From a virus, in IMG/VR virus record IMGVR_UViG_3300036790_000112, positions 1 to 49,962 of that record: DNA of 49,962 bases. One strand, given 5' to 3'. Positions within the stretch are counted from its first letter, which is position 1, and every line of letters starts with the position of its first letter. Shown piece after piece: positions 1-7,581 of the stretch. A program made the position numbers and the translations under genes. The notes beneath the pieces were generated by a model. That model had not been told where the DNA came from. It ran no database searches and was given only the letters and a program-made list of their open reading frames with translations.

Positions 1-127
1 TCGTTCCAGCCACGGCGACACTGTCGGGCTCTGGTGCTCTGACAGCCACTCCGAAACAGCAGTTCCAGGACACGGCCACGCTTACTGGCTCCGGTTCTTT
101 GTCCGCGACTGTCTTTCAACAGTTCTC
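1..127 (+). repeat. Terminal direct repeat, left copy
   Basis: Bases 1-127 are identical to 49836-49962. A reading frame continues through the join, so the overlap marks a circular or circularly permuted genome of 49,835 bp. A length of exactly 127 is typical of a k-mer overlap left by an assembler and need not be a physical phage end. Confidence 0.95.
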
Positions 128-761
128 CCGACCTGTTTCTCTCGCAGGCTCCGGTTCTTTGTCCGCGACTGCGTCCCTACTGGCCGGTCCCACGTTCGAC
201 GCTATCGGCGGCGGATACCAGGGCGGTGGGACTACTACGCCTTCGTGGAGCCACACTGCGGCCAGCGGCGCCGAAGTCCTGGTGTTTGTTGTGTCACTCG
301 TGTCGGTGACGTCGGTGATGTACGGGTCGTCGTCTATGACACTTGCGGGCAGCATCACGAACTCAGGAGAGACGCTGTACTGCTACAAGCTTTCCAACGC
401 CTCCGGCGGAGTCCAGACGGTGACCGTCACGACCGGCAGTTCATCTGCCCCGGTGGCGAACTCGATTTCCTTCACCGGGGTTACAACGGTGGGAACGCCG
501 ACAACCTCGACACAATCGACTACCGCCTATTCGCAGTCCGCGACCTGCACAACGGGTCAGATGATCGTGCAGTCTTTCGCGGACGTCGGCTCCCCACAAA
601 TCACCAGCACCAGCGGGGGCACGCGTCAGTTCCTCGGCAACTTCGAGGCAATAGCCAACGATGGCGCGCTGACCATCTCGACCGCAACCGCGTCCACCAC
701 ATTCACCGCTACTAGGTCCGGTGCAGGTCGCGGAGAGTCTATGTACCTCGTCCTGAGCTAA
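1..761 (+). CDS. Repeat-built tail fibre, 3' part (continues from 48758 across the join)
   Basis: This is the C-terminal part of a 612-residue protein whose start is at 48758; the frame is kept exactly when base 49835 is joined to base 1. It contains the last repeats of a 20-residue motif (LTGSGxLSATA-like), then a Ser/Thr/Gly-rich beta domain of about 185 residues with the landmarks YGSSSMTLAG, GGVQTVTV and SISFTG. The same landmarks occur in the proteins at 24962 and 44897. It follows the other minor tail genes, so a tail-tip or receptor-contact role is inferred. An ATG at 99 is internal and not the start. Confidence 0.85.
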   Translation, partial: VPATATLSGSGALTATPKQQFQDTATLTGSGSLSATVFQQFSRPVSLAGSGSLSATASLLAGPTFDAIGGGYQGGGTTTPSWSHTAASGAEVLVFVVSLVSVTSVMYGSSSMTLAGSITNSGETLYCYKLSNASGGVQTVTVTTGSSSAPVANSISFTGVTTVGTPTTSTQSTTAYSQSATCTTGQMIVQSFADVGSPQITSTSGGTRQFLGNFEAIANDGALTISTATASTTFTATRSGAGRGESMYLVLS

Positions 762-778
762 AACCCGAAAAGGAAAGC

Positions 779-1084
779 ATGTCAACACTGACAACCCTCA
801 CCCCAGTCACTGCAACCATCCAAGGGTTTCAGATCCAAGCACCCGCCGACATGCTCACCGCCCTCCAATACATCTCCCCCGGCGGAGGTTTGAACTCCAC
901 CGCCTACGGCGGAACAGTCAACTCGCAGAACACATCCGGAACCGCAACCTGGACTTTGCTCATCAACAACACCCAGGCCAACACATCCCAGACGGCGCAC
1001 ATCGGCGACTACGTCGTCCTCACCAACAACTCCATCGTCAACATCGTCCCCCAAGCAAGCTTCGCCTCCCTCTACACCGGCTGA
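779..1084 (+). CDS. Small beta-rich tail-tip protein
   Basis: 101 residues, rich in Thr, Asn and Ser, with no signal peptide or membrane segment. It lies 17 bases after the fibre gene, with an AAAGGAAAG ribosome site just before the ATG. The pattern TWTLLINNT ... GDYVVLTNNSIVNIVP suggests a small beta sandwich. Position in the tail operon suggests a fibre accessory or minor structural protein; the family was not recognised. Confidence 0.75.
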   Translation: MSTLTTLTPVTATIQGFQIQAPADMLTALQYISPGGGLNSTAYGGTVNSQNTSGTATWTLLINNTQANTSQTAHIGDYVVLTNNSIVNIVPQASFASLYTG

Positions 1085-1114
1085 CCCTCCTTCCCAACAA
1101 GTTAAGGAATACGC

Positions 1115-1468
1115 ATGGCTATCGCTATCGGCGCAACCCGCACCGCCCTCGCCGCCACCTACGCCGCCCAAGGCACCTACTTCGGATTGGCTACTGCCTC
1201 ACCGGGTACGACCGCAACCCCATCCAACGAAGCATCCGGCTCCGGGTATGCCCGCGTAGCCACCACCTGGAGCGCATCAGGCACCGCTGGGGTTCAGAAC
1301 GGTACCGCCGTCACCATCACCGCAGGCGCCGCAACCTACACATACTGCCTACTCGCCTCAGCGGCAACCACAGGCGCGGCGAACATGGTGGACAACGCCG
1401 CCATCACCTCCACCGTCCTGAGTGCTACCGGCCAAATCGTCCTCACCCCCACCTACACCCAGAGCTAA
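1115..1468 (+). CDS. Small Ala/Thr-rich structural protein
   Basis: 117 residues, strongly enriched in Ala, Thr and Gly with alternating hydrophobic residues, as in beta-sandwich fibre or adaptor proteins. A TTAAGGAATACGC leader gives a ribosome site. Its TAA stop overlaps the ATG of the next gene by one base, so the pair is probably translationally coupled. Likely a minor tail or fibre-associated protein; no specific function is visible. Confidence 0.75.
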   Translation: MAIAIGATRTALAATYAAQGTYFGLATASPGTTATPSNEASGSGYARVATTWSASGTAGVQNGTAVTITAGAATYTYCLLASAATTGAANMVDNAAITSTVLSATGQIVLTPTYTQS

Positions 1469-1818
1469 TGGCGGGAGAAGGCACACTCTCCTTCACAGTG
1501 TGGCCCGCCTACGTCGGTGCCTGCACAGGTGAACCCACCAACGGTGTCCAAACCGTGTGGGAACCCAACAGCCCCGACTACAAGCGCGGACAAATCATGT
1601 GGGCGTTAGAAGGCGAACAGATCGTCGGGAGGGCTGAGATACATGCCCCTGCAGGCACATACACGCATCTGCTGTACTTCCACCACCCCGAGGAGCCACA
1701 CATTGCCGGGAGCGTTCAACTGCCGCACCCGCTGGTGTTCACGAATCCAACGAACGTGATCGACGTGTACCCAATCACCAACGCTGACCTCGAATTACTG
1801 AAGCCGTACAACACATGA
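1468..1818 (+). CDS. Hypothetical tail-operon protein
   Basis: 116 residues with an even mix of polar and aromatic residues, no signal peptide and no membrane segment. It starts in the TAATG overlap with the preceding gene and ends in an ATGA overlap with the hydrolase gene, so it sits inside a coupled cluster of tail-tip genes. A beta-rich fold is likely (AEIHAPAGTYTHLLYF, then VYPITNADLELL). The family was not recognised. Confidence 0.75.
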   Translation: MAGEGTLSFTVWPAYVGACTGEPTNGVQTVWEPNSPDYKRGQIMWALEGEQIVGRAEIHAPAGTYTHLLYFHHPEEPHIAGSVQLPHPLVFTNPTNVIDVYPITNADLELLKPYNT

Positions 1819-2570
1819 CAACGGTCTACATGCTCGGCGGGGCCTTCAGTGGGTTGAACAACTACCTGCCCACCATGCTCCAAGGCGCTGTCACCAACGG
1901 CAACACCAACATCCAAGTCCCGTACGATAATATGGGGCTTTTTGTGAATACGGTGCAGCAGGGCGCATCCATGTTGAATGCGTTCCTCACAGCCGGGACC
2001 GGGCAGATGGTGGTGTTCGGGCACTCCCTAGGTGCGGTCGTAAGCTCGTATTGGCTCGCCAACTACGTCGATGGGCCTCTTGGCACGACGAGCATTGAGC
2101 CGGCGGATTTGTCGTTCGTGTTCATCGGGAACAGTGTCCACAAATACGGTGGCGCATTAGGGCCTGAGGGTGGGGCTGAGTGGGCCAACTGGTTCGGTAC
2201 GGGTGTGACAGCCCCCGACAACACCCCCTACACCGTCACCGATGTTGTGAGGCAGTATGACGGCTGGGCGGATTGGCCGACCGGAACGTTCAACGTGGAC
2301 GCGGACTTCAACGCCTTAGCGGGCCAAAACTCGGTCCACCCGAACTATCAGAACGTGTCGATTAGCCCGACGGCTTCCGGGAACGTCTCTTACACACCGA
2401 CTGTCGGCGGATCACCCGGCAACGTTACTTATATCTATTCCATGACGGAACCGGTGCCGCTGCTCGGCAGCCAATGGGTTGCACCGATAGCAACCCTGGA
2501 CGAGGAACTTCGGCCGACCATCGAATCCGCCTACAGCCGACCAGTGACCATCGCGACACCCACCTACTGA
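1815..2570 (+). CDS. PE-PPE-type serine hydrolase (alpha/beta-hydrolase)
   Basis: 251 residues. A GHSLGA nucleophile elbow places Ser71 after a beta strand (MVVFGHSLGA). The segment RQYDGWADWP (Asp149 or Asp153 as candidate acid) and SVHPNY (His175) match the usual order of the PE-PPE hydrolase domain of mycobacterial cell-envelope proteins. It has no PE/PPE N-terminus and no signal peptide. It lies after the tail-fibre genes and before the lysis genes, coupled by ATGA overlaps, so it could act on envelope lipids during entry or help lysis. Catalytic class is well supported; substrate is unknown. It is distinct from the LysB esterase at 5045. Confidence 0.8.
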   Translation: MTTVYMLGGAFSGLNNYLPTMLQGAVTNGNTNIQVPYDNMGLFVNTVQQGASMLNAFLTAGTGQMVVFGHSLGAVVSSYWLANYVDGPLGTTSIEPADLSFVFIGNSVHKYGGALGPEGGAEWANWFGTGVTAPDNTPYTVTDVVRQYDGWADWPTGTFNVDADFNALAGQNSVHPNYQNVSISPTASGNVSYTPTVGGSPGNVTYIYSMTEPVPLLGSQWVAPIATLDEELRPTIESAYSRPVTIATPTY

Positions 2571-2989
2571 TGACAACCCCGGCGCACAACCAGAAGGTCA
2601 CCCACTCCTACATCGTCAGATACCCAGCCCACCCCGAACGGCGCAGCGACCCGCACTATAAGGACTTCAACGCTTACCGTCGCCGCACCCACAAAGACGC
2701 CAAATGCGCTGTTGGGCTACATCGCAACGACTTCACCGAATGCGGGGGAGTGCTCGAGCTGCATCACCATTCGGTCGAGTTCGCCCTGCAAAACGGGATC
2801 GACCTGGAATGGCTCGAGGTGGACTACCCAGGTATCTCTGACCCGGATTCCGTTGGGGCATGGGTGGAGTCAGCGGCCAATCTGTTGTGGCTGTGTACCA
2901 GGCATCATCGCGGCGACCTCGGTGTGCATGTGTTGTCGTCGTCGGATTATGAAGCAGCAAAGTACATCAAGGGGCTTGTGCAGCCGTGA
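2570..2989 (+). CDS. HNH-like endonuclease
   Basis: 139 residues. The start is the ATG that overlaps the previous TGA; an upstream in-frame start would lie deep in the hydrolase gene. Core motifs are CGGVLELHHH, SAANLLWLCTRHH and a final GVHVL, fitting a His-Asn-His metal-dependent nuclease. Only one clear zinc-type cysteine pattern is visible. It overlaps the next small membrane gene through GTGA. It may be a homing-type nuclease or a late packaging or repair accessory. Confidence 0.75.
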   Translation: MTTPAHNQKVTHSYIVRYPAHPERRSDPHYKDFNAYRRRTHKDAKCAVGLHRNDFTECGGVLELHHHSVEFALQNGIDLEWLEVDYPGISDPDSVGAWVESAANLLWLCTRHHRGDLGVHVLSSSDYEAAKYIKGLVQP

Positions 2990-3126
2990 GCACCTTCCTG
3001 CATTACGCGATCGACGCCGCTATCGCAGTCCTGGCTATGTTGGGGTTGGTGGAACTCGCCGTGTTTCTAGGGGCCGCGTTCATCACTCGCATGGAATTCG
3101 ACTTCGACGATGAGAGAGACCAGTGA
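2986..3126 (+). CDS. Small single-span membrane protein next to lysA
   Basis: 46 residues from a GTG that overlaps the TGA of the HNH gene; its own TGA overlaps the GTG start of lysA, giving a coupled HNH-membrane-LysA chain. Residues 7-36 form one hydrophobic helix (IDAAIAVLAMLGLVELAVFL) and the tail is acidic (EFDFDDERDQ). Position immediately before the endolysin suggests a lysis accessory such as a pinholin-like or regulatory membrane peptide, but this is inference from context only. Confidence 0.65.
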   Translation: MSTFLHYAIDAAIAVLAMLGLVELAVFLGAAFITRMEFDFDDERDQ

Positions 3127-4346
3127 CATACACGCCTGATGAGGTTGCGCGCGACATCATCACAGAAGGCGGGACTGCCCGCACAGTCGGAACTCCGGAG
3201 ACTCTTCATCCTGTCATCACGCCTCGGGGTATCCAGATCGCTTTGAGCACAGCGATTGTCGAATCAAACGAAAAGGTTCTAGCCAATCCCAACGTGCCCG
3301 CGTCCGAGAATTTCCCGAACGACGGGGACGGCTTCGACCACGACTCGGCGGGCGAGTTCCAGCAGCAGTACGAGTGGTGGGGAACCGTCGCCGAAGAGAT
3401 GGATCCGCGTCTGTCGGCGGCCATGTTCTTCCACCACCTTGCGGGCATGAACTACAACGACCCGGGGGCGTCTCCGGGCACGTTCGCTCAAGACGTTCAG
3501 CAATCCGCTTTCCCGACCCGCTACGACCAAGCGTTCCCCCAGGCAGTCGCCCAATACAACCGGCTCACAAGTGAGGCCACCGTGTCACCCGCGTCCAACG
3601 TAACCCCCGCTGCTGTACCTGCTTTCAACTACCAGAACTGGACTGACCGCTGTTCCAACTGGCAAGACCGCGCCGGAACCCCCATCGATCTTGTGCTACT
3701 GCATACCCAGGAAGGCTCCGGGACGGCAGAGGATTTAGCGCACTTCCTCATCGGGAGCGCCAACACCGCTAACCCTGTCTCCTACCACCGCACCATCGAC
3801 AATACCGTGAACGTGATCGACGTGGTCGCGATGGCAGAGGCATCGTGGTCGGTGGGCAACAGCAACAACCGCTCCATCAACATGTGCTTCGCCGGATCAA
3901 CGGTCACCTGGTCGCGCGACGAGTGGTTGTCGAACATGGCTGATGGTATTGATGTTGCCGCCTACCTGGCGGTGCTGGACTGCCATGCCTGGGGCATTCC
4001 ACTGAATGTCATTCCCGGACCGAACTACAACTCCGACCCGCCCGGTATCAGTGATCACCGCTACTGCAGTGACTATCTGCAGGACGGCAACACACACACC
4101 GATGTGGGGAACAATTTTCCGTGGGATGTGTTCACTGCCGCGGTAGCGAAATACGGCGGTCTACCAACACCCCCTCCCGCGCCGCCAGCAGCTCCCACGT
4201 CGCAGACGTACACGGTTGAGTCGGGTGACACATTCGACGGCATCGCCGACCAGTACGGCATCACACCGGCTGCGCTGTCGGCGGCGAACCCGCAGGTCGA
4301 GAATGTCGGCCTAATTTATCCTGGCCAGATTCTAAACATCCCCTAA
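3123..4346 (+). CDS. lysA: Endolysin LysA (N-terminal lysin domain, amidase, LysM)
   Basis: 407 residues, GTG start coupled to the preceding small gene. Residues about 1-155 form an N-terminal domain common in mycobacteriophage LysA proteins (VGTPETLHPVITPRG, FDHDSAGEFQQ). Residues about 165-345 form an N-acetylmuramoyl-L-alanine amidase domain with the zinc-ligand landmarks LVLLHTQEG, YHRTID and SDHRYC. After a Pro/Ala linker, residues about 362-406 are a LysM module (YTVESGDTFDGIADQYGI). The protein degrades peptidoglycan at the end of infection. It ends 15 bases inside the convergent reverse-strand HNH gene. Confidence 0.92.
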   Translation: MTYTPDEVARDIITEGGTARTVGTPETLHPVITPRGIQIALSTAIVESNEKVLANPNVPASENFPNDGDGFDHDSAGEFQQQYEWWGTVAEEMDPRLSAAMFFHHLAGMNYNDPGASPGTFAQDVQQSAFPTRYDQAFPQAVAQYNRLTSEATVSPASNVTPAAVPAFNYQNWTDRCSNWQDRAGTPIDLVLLHTQEGSGTAEDLAHFLIGSANTANPVSYHRTIDNTVNVIDVVAMAEASWSVGNSNNRSINMCFAGSTVTWSRDEWLSNMADGIDVAAYLAVLDCHAWGIPLNVIPGPNYNSDPPGISDHRYCSDYLQDGNTHTDVGNNFPWDVFTAAVAKYGGLPTPPPAPPAAPTSQTYTVESGDTFDGIADQYGITPAALSAANPQVENVGLIYPGQILNIP

Positions 4347-4997
4347 TTTGGCGCGGTCGAACCTAGTGTGGCATGACCTGCATCGGGCGACATAATCAGA
4401 TGGATCAGGGCTGTAAGAGGCCAAGACGGTCTTCCCGCGAAAAGCCGTAATCGCGGTCAGCTCAACGCGTGCTCCACGCTGATATGACCAATGTGCAGCC
4501 TGGTCGCCGCACTCAACACATGGGTGTTGAGAAGCCTTACCGCGAAGGGCCACCACGCGACTATGGGCGGACCCGTAACCGATGGCATCGCCTCTCCAGC
4601 TAGGGCTCTTCTCTCCCCGCGGCAGTCCGTGAAATTCGATGCTTCCTGTTTTCTGCACTCGGTCGTAGTGAAGTTCGCAATACCCCTTGGAATTGTGCTG
4701 CCGTTCACAACCAGGAACTGAGCAATGTGTTCTTTGGCGGGAAGTGGGCTCTCCCGATTCGCCTGTTTTCCTCGCACGCTGGTAGTGCATGGTGCAGTAT
4801 CCCTTAACTTTGGATCTGCGATCGCAACCATCCACGGTGCATTCGAGCCCAGCAACGTGACGGATTGCATCTGTTCTGCCATAACGACGCATTCGGCTGT
4901 AGTGCGTATCGCAGTAACCCTTTGCCCAATGGGGCCTGTCGCAGCCTTCAACTGAGCACAATTTCATATTTCCATAATACCCGTCCACCCCCAACAT
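4332..4997 (-). CDS. HNH homing-type endonuclease with three zinc modules
   Basis: Up to 221 residues on the strand opposite to all neighbours. Three repeats of C-x4-C-x8-YC-x2-HY (CSVEGCDRPHWAKGYCDTHY and two relatives, residues about 14-33, 53-72 and 92-111) are followed by a C-terminal HNH-type module: GYGSAHSRV, CVECGDQAAHWSY, and a closing YVARCRSCHTRFD. It sits alone between lysA and lysB, as a mobile selfish gene would. An internal ATG giving MKLCSVEGC (start at 4967) begins right at the first zinc repeat and is an equally good start. Confidence 0.8.
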   Translation of the reverse strand: MLGVDGYYGNMKLCSVEGCDRPHWAKGYCDTHYSRMRRYGRTDAIRHVAGLECTVDGCDRRSKVKGYCTMHYQRARKTGESGEPTSRQRTHCSVPGCERQHNSKGYCELHYDRVQKTGSIEFHGLPRGEKSPSWRGDAIGYGSAHSRVVALRGKASQHPCVECGDQAAHWSYQRGARVELTAITAFRGKTVLASYSPDPSDYVARCRSCHTRFDRAKLGDV

Positions 4998-5007
4998 GAT
5001 CTACCAC

Positions 5008-5023
5008 GGTCAGGTTTCTGACC
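5008..5023. other. Short inverted repeat between the HNH gene and lysB
   Basis: GGTCAG-GTTT-CTGACC forms a perfect 6-bp stem in the 47-base gap between the reverse HNH gene and lysB. It could be an operator or a small mRNA hairpin in the lysB leader. There is no U-run, so it is not a normal terminator. Confidence 0.4.
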
Positions 5024-5044
5024 ATCCTAAATTGAAGGGTCGCA

Positions 5045-6172
5045 ATGGAAGTCAACGGAGAATGGCAAGGTTACGGGTTAGGCGATGTGAGTGCCACCGT
5101 CGCCGCGATGAAACAGTTTCTCGTCGGAAAGTTCAAATACGCCGCACCCTTGCAGTCGAGTCTCACCGCAGGTGGTGCGGCGGCGGAAACCTACGACCAA
5201 ACAATGGTCGATGTTGTCACGCAGATGCAGATCGCTTATCTCGCTGAACCATCCACCATCCAGAACGCGCAGCTTCAGGCAGATGGGGTTCTCAACTGGT
5301 CGTGGCAGGTTCGGGTCGGTTTGATTGCGCCACCGAAGATCACCATCCTGACGTGGCAGGGAACCGGGGCGGGCATGATGGACACCTGGTCGCCGCAGCC
5401 GTTCGGGGCCGCAGAGTATGTGGCGCAGAACTGCCCCAACGTGTTCGTGCAGCCCATCGGCAACTATCCCGCATCAGTCACCGGGCCCCCGATGGGGGCG
5501 TCGGCGCAGATGGGTGTCGATGAGGCTGTGCTTCAGGTCAACACCGTTCACACTGTTGGCCCGATCATCCCGTTCGGCTATTCGCAAGGCGGTATTGCGG
5601 CGTCGTGGTTCTGGCGGAATGAAGTGTTGAACCCGAATGGCCGCTGCCACAACCGACTTAACGATGTCATCGCCGGGGTGACGTTCGGAAACCCGCTGCG
5701 GAGTCCCGGCAAGGCTAATGGGAACACGAACTGCGGCTGGGGGATGCCTGCAACACAGTTCGGCGCGGTCACCGGAGGTATTTCCGGGCCTGACTGTCTC
5801 ACCGCGGCCCAAACCCCGGACTTCTGGTACGACTACGTGTGGCTGGGCACCGACGGCGGTGCGACGGAGCTCTACACGAACTGCCCCATCGGCGACAACC
5901 CGTGGACAGCTGAAGCCGCCGCCGGGCACGTCGGAACCTTGGTTTATGACGCGGTGATGAACCAAACCTTCACCACCGTCGTGGAAGTCGCTGAAGCCCT
6001 CCTACAGCCGGTCGGCATGATCGAAGAAATCTACAACGGCCTCATGTTCCTGTTCGCCCAAGGAAACGCCGACCACTATTCCTACAATTGGCTTCCCGCG
6101 ATCGAATACCTGACCGGTGTGTGCCAGAAGTGGACCGCCGACTACATCAACTCCGGTGGCACGCAAACGTGA
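5045..6172 (+). CDS. lysB: LysB mycolylarabinogalactan esterase
   Basis: 375 residues. LysB enzymes hydrolyse the ester that joins mycolic acids to arabinogalactan and so free the outer membrane during lysis. Residues about 1-80 resemble a peptidoglycan-binding leader. The hydrolase follows: ILTWQGTGAG at about 101, nucleophile elbow GYSQGG with Ser180, GVTFGNPLR, and a late His in NADHYSY near 353 as the likely catalytic base. A GAAGGG ribosome site precedes the ATG. The gene ends in a GTGA overlap with the holin-like gene. Confidence 0.93.
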   Translation: MEVNGEWQGYGLGDVSATVAAMKQFLVGKFKYAAPLQSSLTAGGAAAETYDQTMVDVVTQMQIAYLAEPSTIQNAQLQADGVLNWSWQVRVGLIAPPKITILTWQGTGAGMMDTWSPQPFGAAEYVAQNCPNVFVQPIGNYPASVTGPPMGASAQMGVDEAVLQVNTVHTVGPIIPFGYSQGGIAASWFWRNEVLNPNGRCHNRLNDVIAGVTFGNPLRSPGKANGNTNCGWGMPATQFGAVTGGISGPDCLTAAQTPDFWYDYVWLGTDGGATELYTNCPIGDNPWTAEAAAGHVGTLVYDAVMNQTFTTVVEVAEALLQPVGMIEEIYNGLMFLFAQGNADHYSYNWLPAIEYLTGVCQKWTADYINSGGTQT

Positions 6173-6414
6173 CTGACACCATTTTCAGCATCAGCTTTTG
6201 GCGCACGACAGCGGAACTTGTGTTGCGGGGGGCCGCGGTAGCTGCTGCCACCGCAATGGGCGGATCCCTCGTTGACGCGTGGCATTTGAACTGGAAAACC
6301 ATTGGGGGAATGGCCCTCTCGGGAGGCTTGCTGTCTCTGGTGACGTCGCTGTCTAGTAGTCAGATCGGGCAGAAAGGCTCACCACTGGTGACCGAACAAA
6401 AGCCGGCACCGTGA
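6169..6414 (+). CDS. Holin-like membrane protein
   Basis: 81 residues, with GTG overlapping the TGA of lysB. Two hydrophobic segments (LVLRGAAVAAATAMGGSLVDA and IGGMALSGGLLSLVTSLSSS) are separated by a short WHLNWKT turn and followed by a polar C-terminus. Two spans, small size and position directly after LysB fit the class II holin type common in actinobacteriophages. It would form or trigger the membrane lesion that releases or activates the lysins. Confidence 0.75.
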   Translation: MTDTIFSISFWRTTAELVLRGAAVAAATAMGGSLVDAWHLNWKTIGGMALSGGLLSLVTSLSSSQIGQKGSPLVTEQKPAP

Positions 6415-6542
6415 AATTTGCGCGGTGGGAAAAGCCCATGTACTGGGCGGCGATCGTGGCGGCGACAGGGATGACAGCATGGTTCGGGAGTGCCCTAGTC
6501 CTGTGGCTGATCCGGCAGTTCTCCTTATATGACCACACCTGA
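6411..6542 (+). CDS. Small single-span membrane protein
   Basis: 43 residues from a GTG overlapping the holin stop. A basic N-terminus (KFARWEK) precedes one hydrophobic helix (YWAAIVAATGMTAWFGSALV) and a short polar tail. It overlaps the next gene by 14 bases in another frame. Likely part of the lysis membrane set, perhaps a second holin or antiholin; no specific family was recognised. Confidence 0.6.
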   Translation: MKFARWEKPMYWAAIVAATGMTAWFGSALVLWLIRQFSLYDHT

Positions 6543-6945
6543 AAGACCCGAACCGGTAGGGGTGTACTGGGCGTTCTCCCTGTGGACCATCATGTTGGGT
6601 GTTGTCCTAGCGTTGGCGCCCCCGAACTGGTTTGGTCCGTCGTGGCATTTCTTCAAACAGTTCCCGCAGGACGGCTTTTGGATGGGGCTGTGCTGCATGA
6701 TGCTCGGCACCTGGCAGATGTTGACGTTGTGGAGGTCGCGGCAGGGCGGCCGCCTGTCAGGCCGGATGTTGGGGGCGTTGTTCTTTTGTTCCGGGTTCGT
6801 TTTCTGGACCTCGGGTTTAACACTGGGTGTGGCTGGTCTGATCGGGCATCAGGGATTGATGGAGGCACCGTTCATGCTGTATGTGGGTGCCCACCAGTTC
6901 GCTTACAGCGCTGAGCTTTTAGCGCGTTCAAGGCAACGGCAGTGA
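6529..6945 (+). CDS. Four-span membrane protein of the lysis cassette
   Basis: 138 residues with about four hydrophobic stretches: FSLWTIMLGVVLALAP, MGLCCMMLGTWQML, ALFFCSGFVFWTSGLTLGVAGL and MLYVGAHQFAYSAELLA. A proline-rich N-terminus is probably cytoplasmic. Similar membrane proteins are common beside actinophage lysis genes. Its C-terminus overlaps the GTG of the following TM/coiled-coil gene. Holin-related function is inferred from position. Confidence 0.75.
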   Translation: MTTPERPEPVGVYWAFSLWTIMLGVVLALAPPNWFGPSWHFFKQFPQDGFWMGLCCMMLGTWQMLTLWRSRQGGRLSGRMLGALFFCSGFVFWTSGLTLGVAGLIGHQGLMEAPFMLYVGAHQFAYSAELLARSRQRQ

Positions 6946-7361
6946 GTCACGAACTGCTGCTGGCGATCCTTGCTTCGGTGTTTTCCAGCACTGGGGGGAT
7001 GGGGTTGTGGCAGTTCATTCTTGCGTCCCGGCAGAAGAAAGCCCAAGCCGAGAAGGACGCCCAGGAACAGGCGCGGGAGCGGCGCCGGACAGCGCAGGCC
7101 GAAACCAGTGAGGTGTGGTATCGGGAGTCCCGCAACCATTACGACTTGGCGAAGCGGGAAGCGTCTGAGGCGCGTTCGGAATGCAACGAATGCCGCCGGG
7201 AGTTGGAGAAAACCCGTTCTGTGATGTACATGCTGTTGGAGGATTTCGAGGATCAGATCATTCCGATGTTCACGATTCCCGACACTGATCCGGTGCAGGT
7301 GCGTGCCGCGACGCGGGCGATCATCAAACGCGCGAGGGACACCCTGAATGCGCCCCGCTGA
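6942..7361 (+). CDS. Membrane-anchored coiled-coil protein
   Basis: 139 residues, GTG start in a GTGA overlap. Residues 4-26 form one N-terminal membrane anchor (LLLAILASVFSSTGGMGLWQ). Residues about 30-105 are highly charged and helical (KKAQAEKDAQEQARERRR), predicting a coiled coil, with a CNEC pair. The architecture resembles spanin-like or lysis-regulating proteins, but no outer-membrane lipoprotein partner is visible, so the function is left open. Confidence 0.75.
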   Translation: MSHELLLAILASVFSSTGGMGLWQFILASRQKKAQAEKDAQEQARERRRTAQAETSEVWYRESRNHYDLAKREASEARSECNECRRELEKTRSVMYMLLEDFEDQIIPMFTIPDTDPVQVRAATRAIIKRARDTLNAPR

Positions 7362-7581
7362 CCGCGCCTGGATCGCACTCGGGTTGGGTGTGGTCGCGTG
7401 GGATGTGGCGTGCGATGACGGCGAGATGCTGTCAGAAGCCTCAGCCCGGTATGCGAAGAAGCACCCGTTGATTGCGTATGCGGTGATCGGGTCGGTGGCA
7501 GCACATCTGGTCAACCGGATTCCGAAAAGGTTCGATCCGGTTCACGGGGTTGGGGCGTTGTTGCGGGTATGGAAGCGGTGA
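7348..7581 (+). CDS. Small conserved actinophage membrane protein
   Basis: 77 residues with the pattern DRAWIALGLGVVAWDVA, then KHPLIAYAVIGSVAAHLVNRIP and FDPVHGVG, a form I recognise from many actinobacteriophages near lysis genes. Two hydrophobic segments suggest a membrane location. It overlaps the genes on both sides (14 and 13 bases), so translation is coupled. Molecular role unknown. Confidence 0.75.
   Translation: MRPADRAWIALGLGVVAWDVACDDGEMLSEASARYAKKHPLIAYAVIGSVAAHLVNRIPKRFDPVHGVGALLRVWKR

Noticed and set aside
99-761. A separate gene starting at ATG 99
   Set aside because: The frame is open upstream through the contig join to 48758 with the same repeats, so the ATG is internal.
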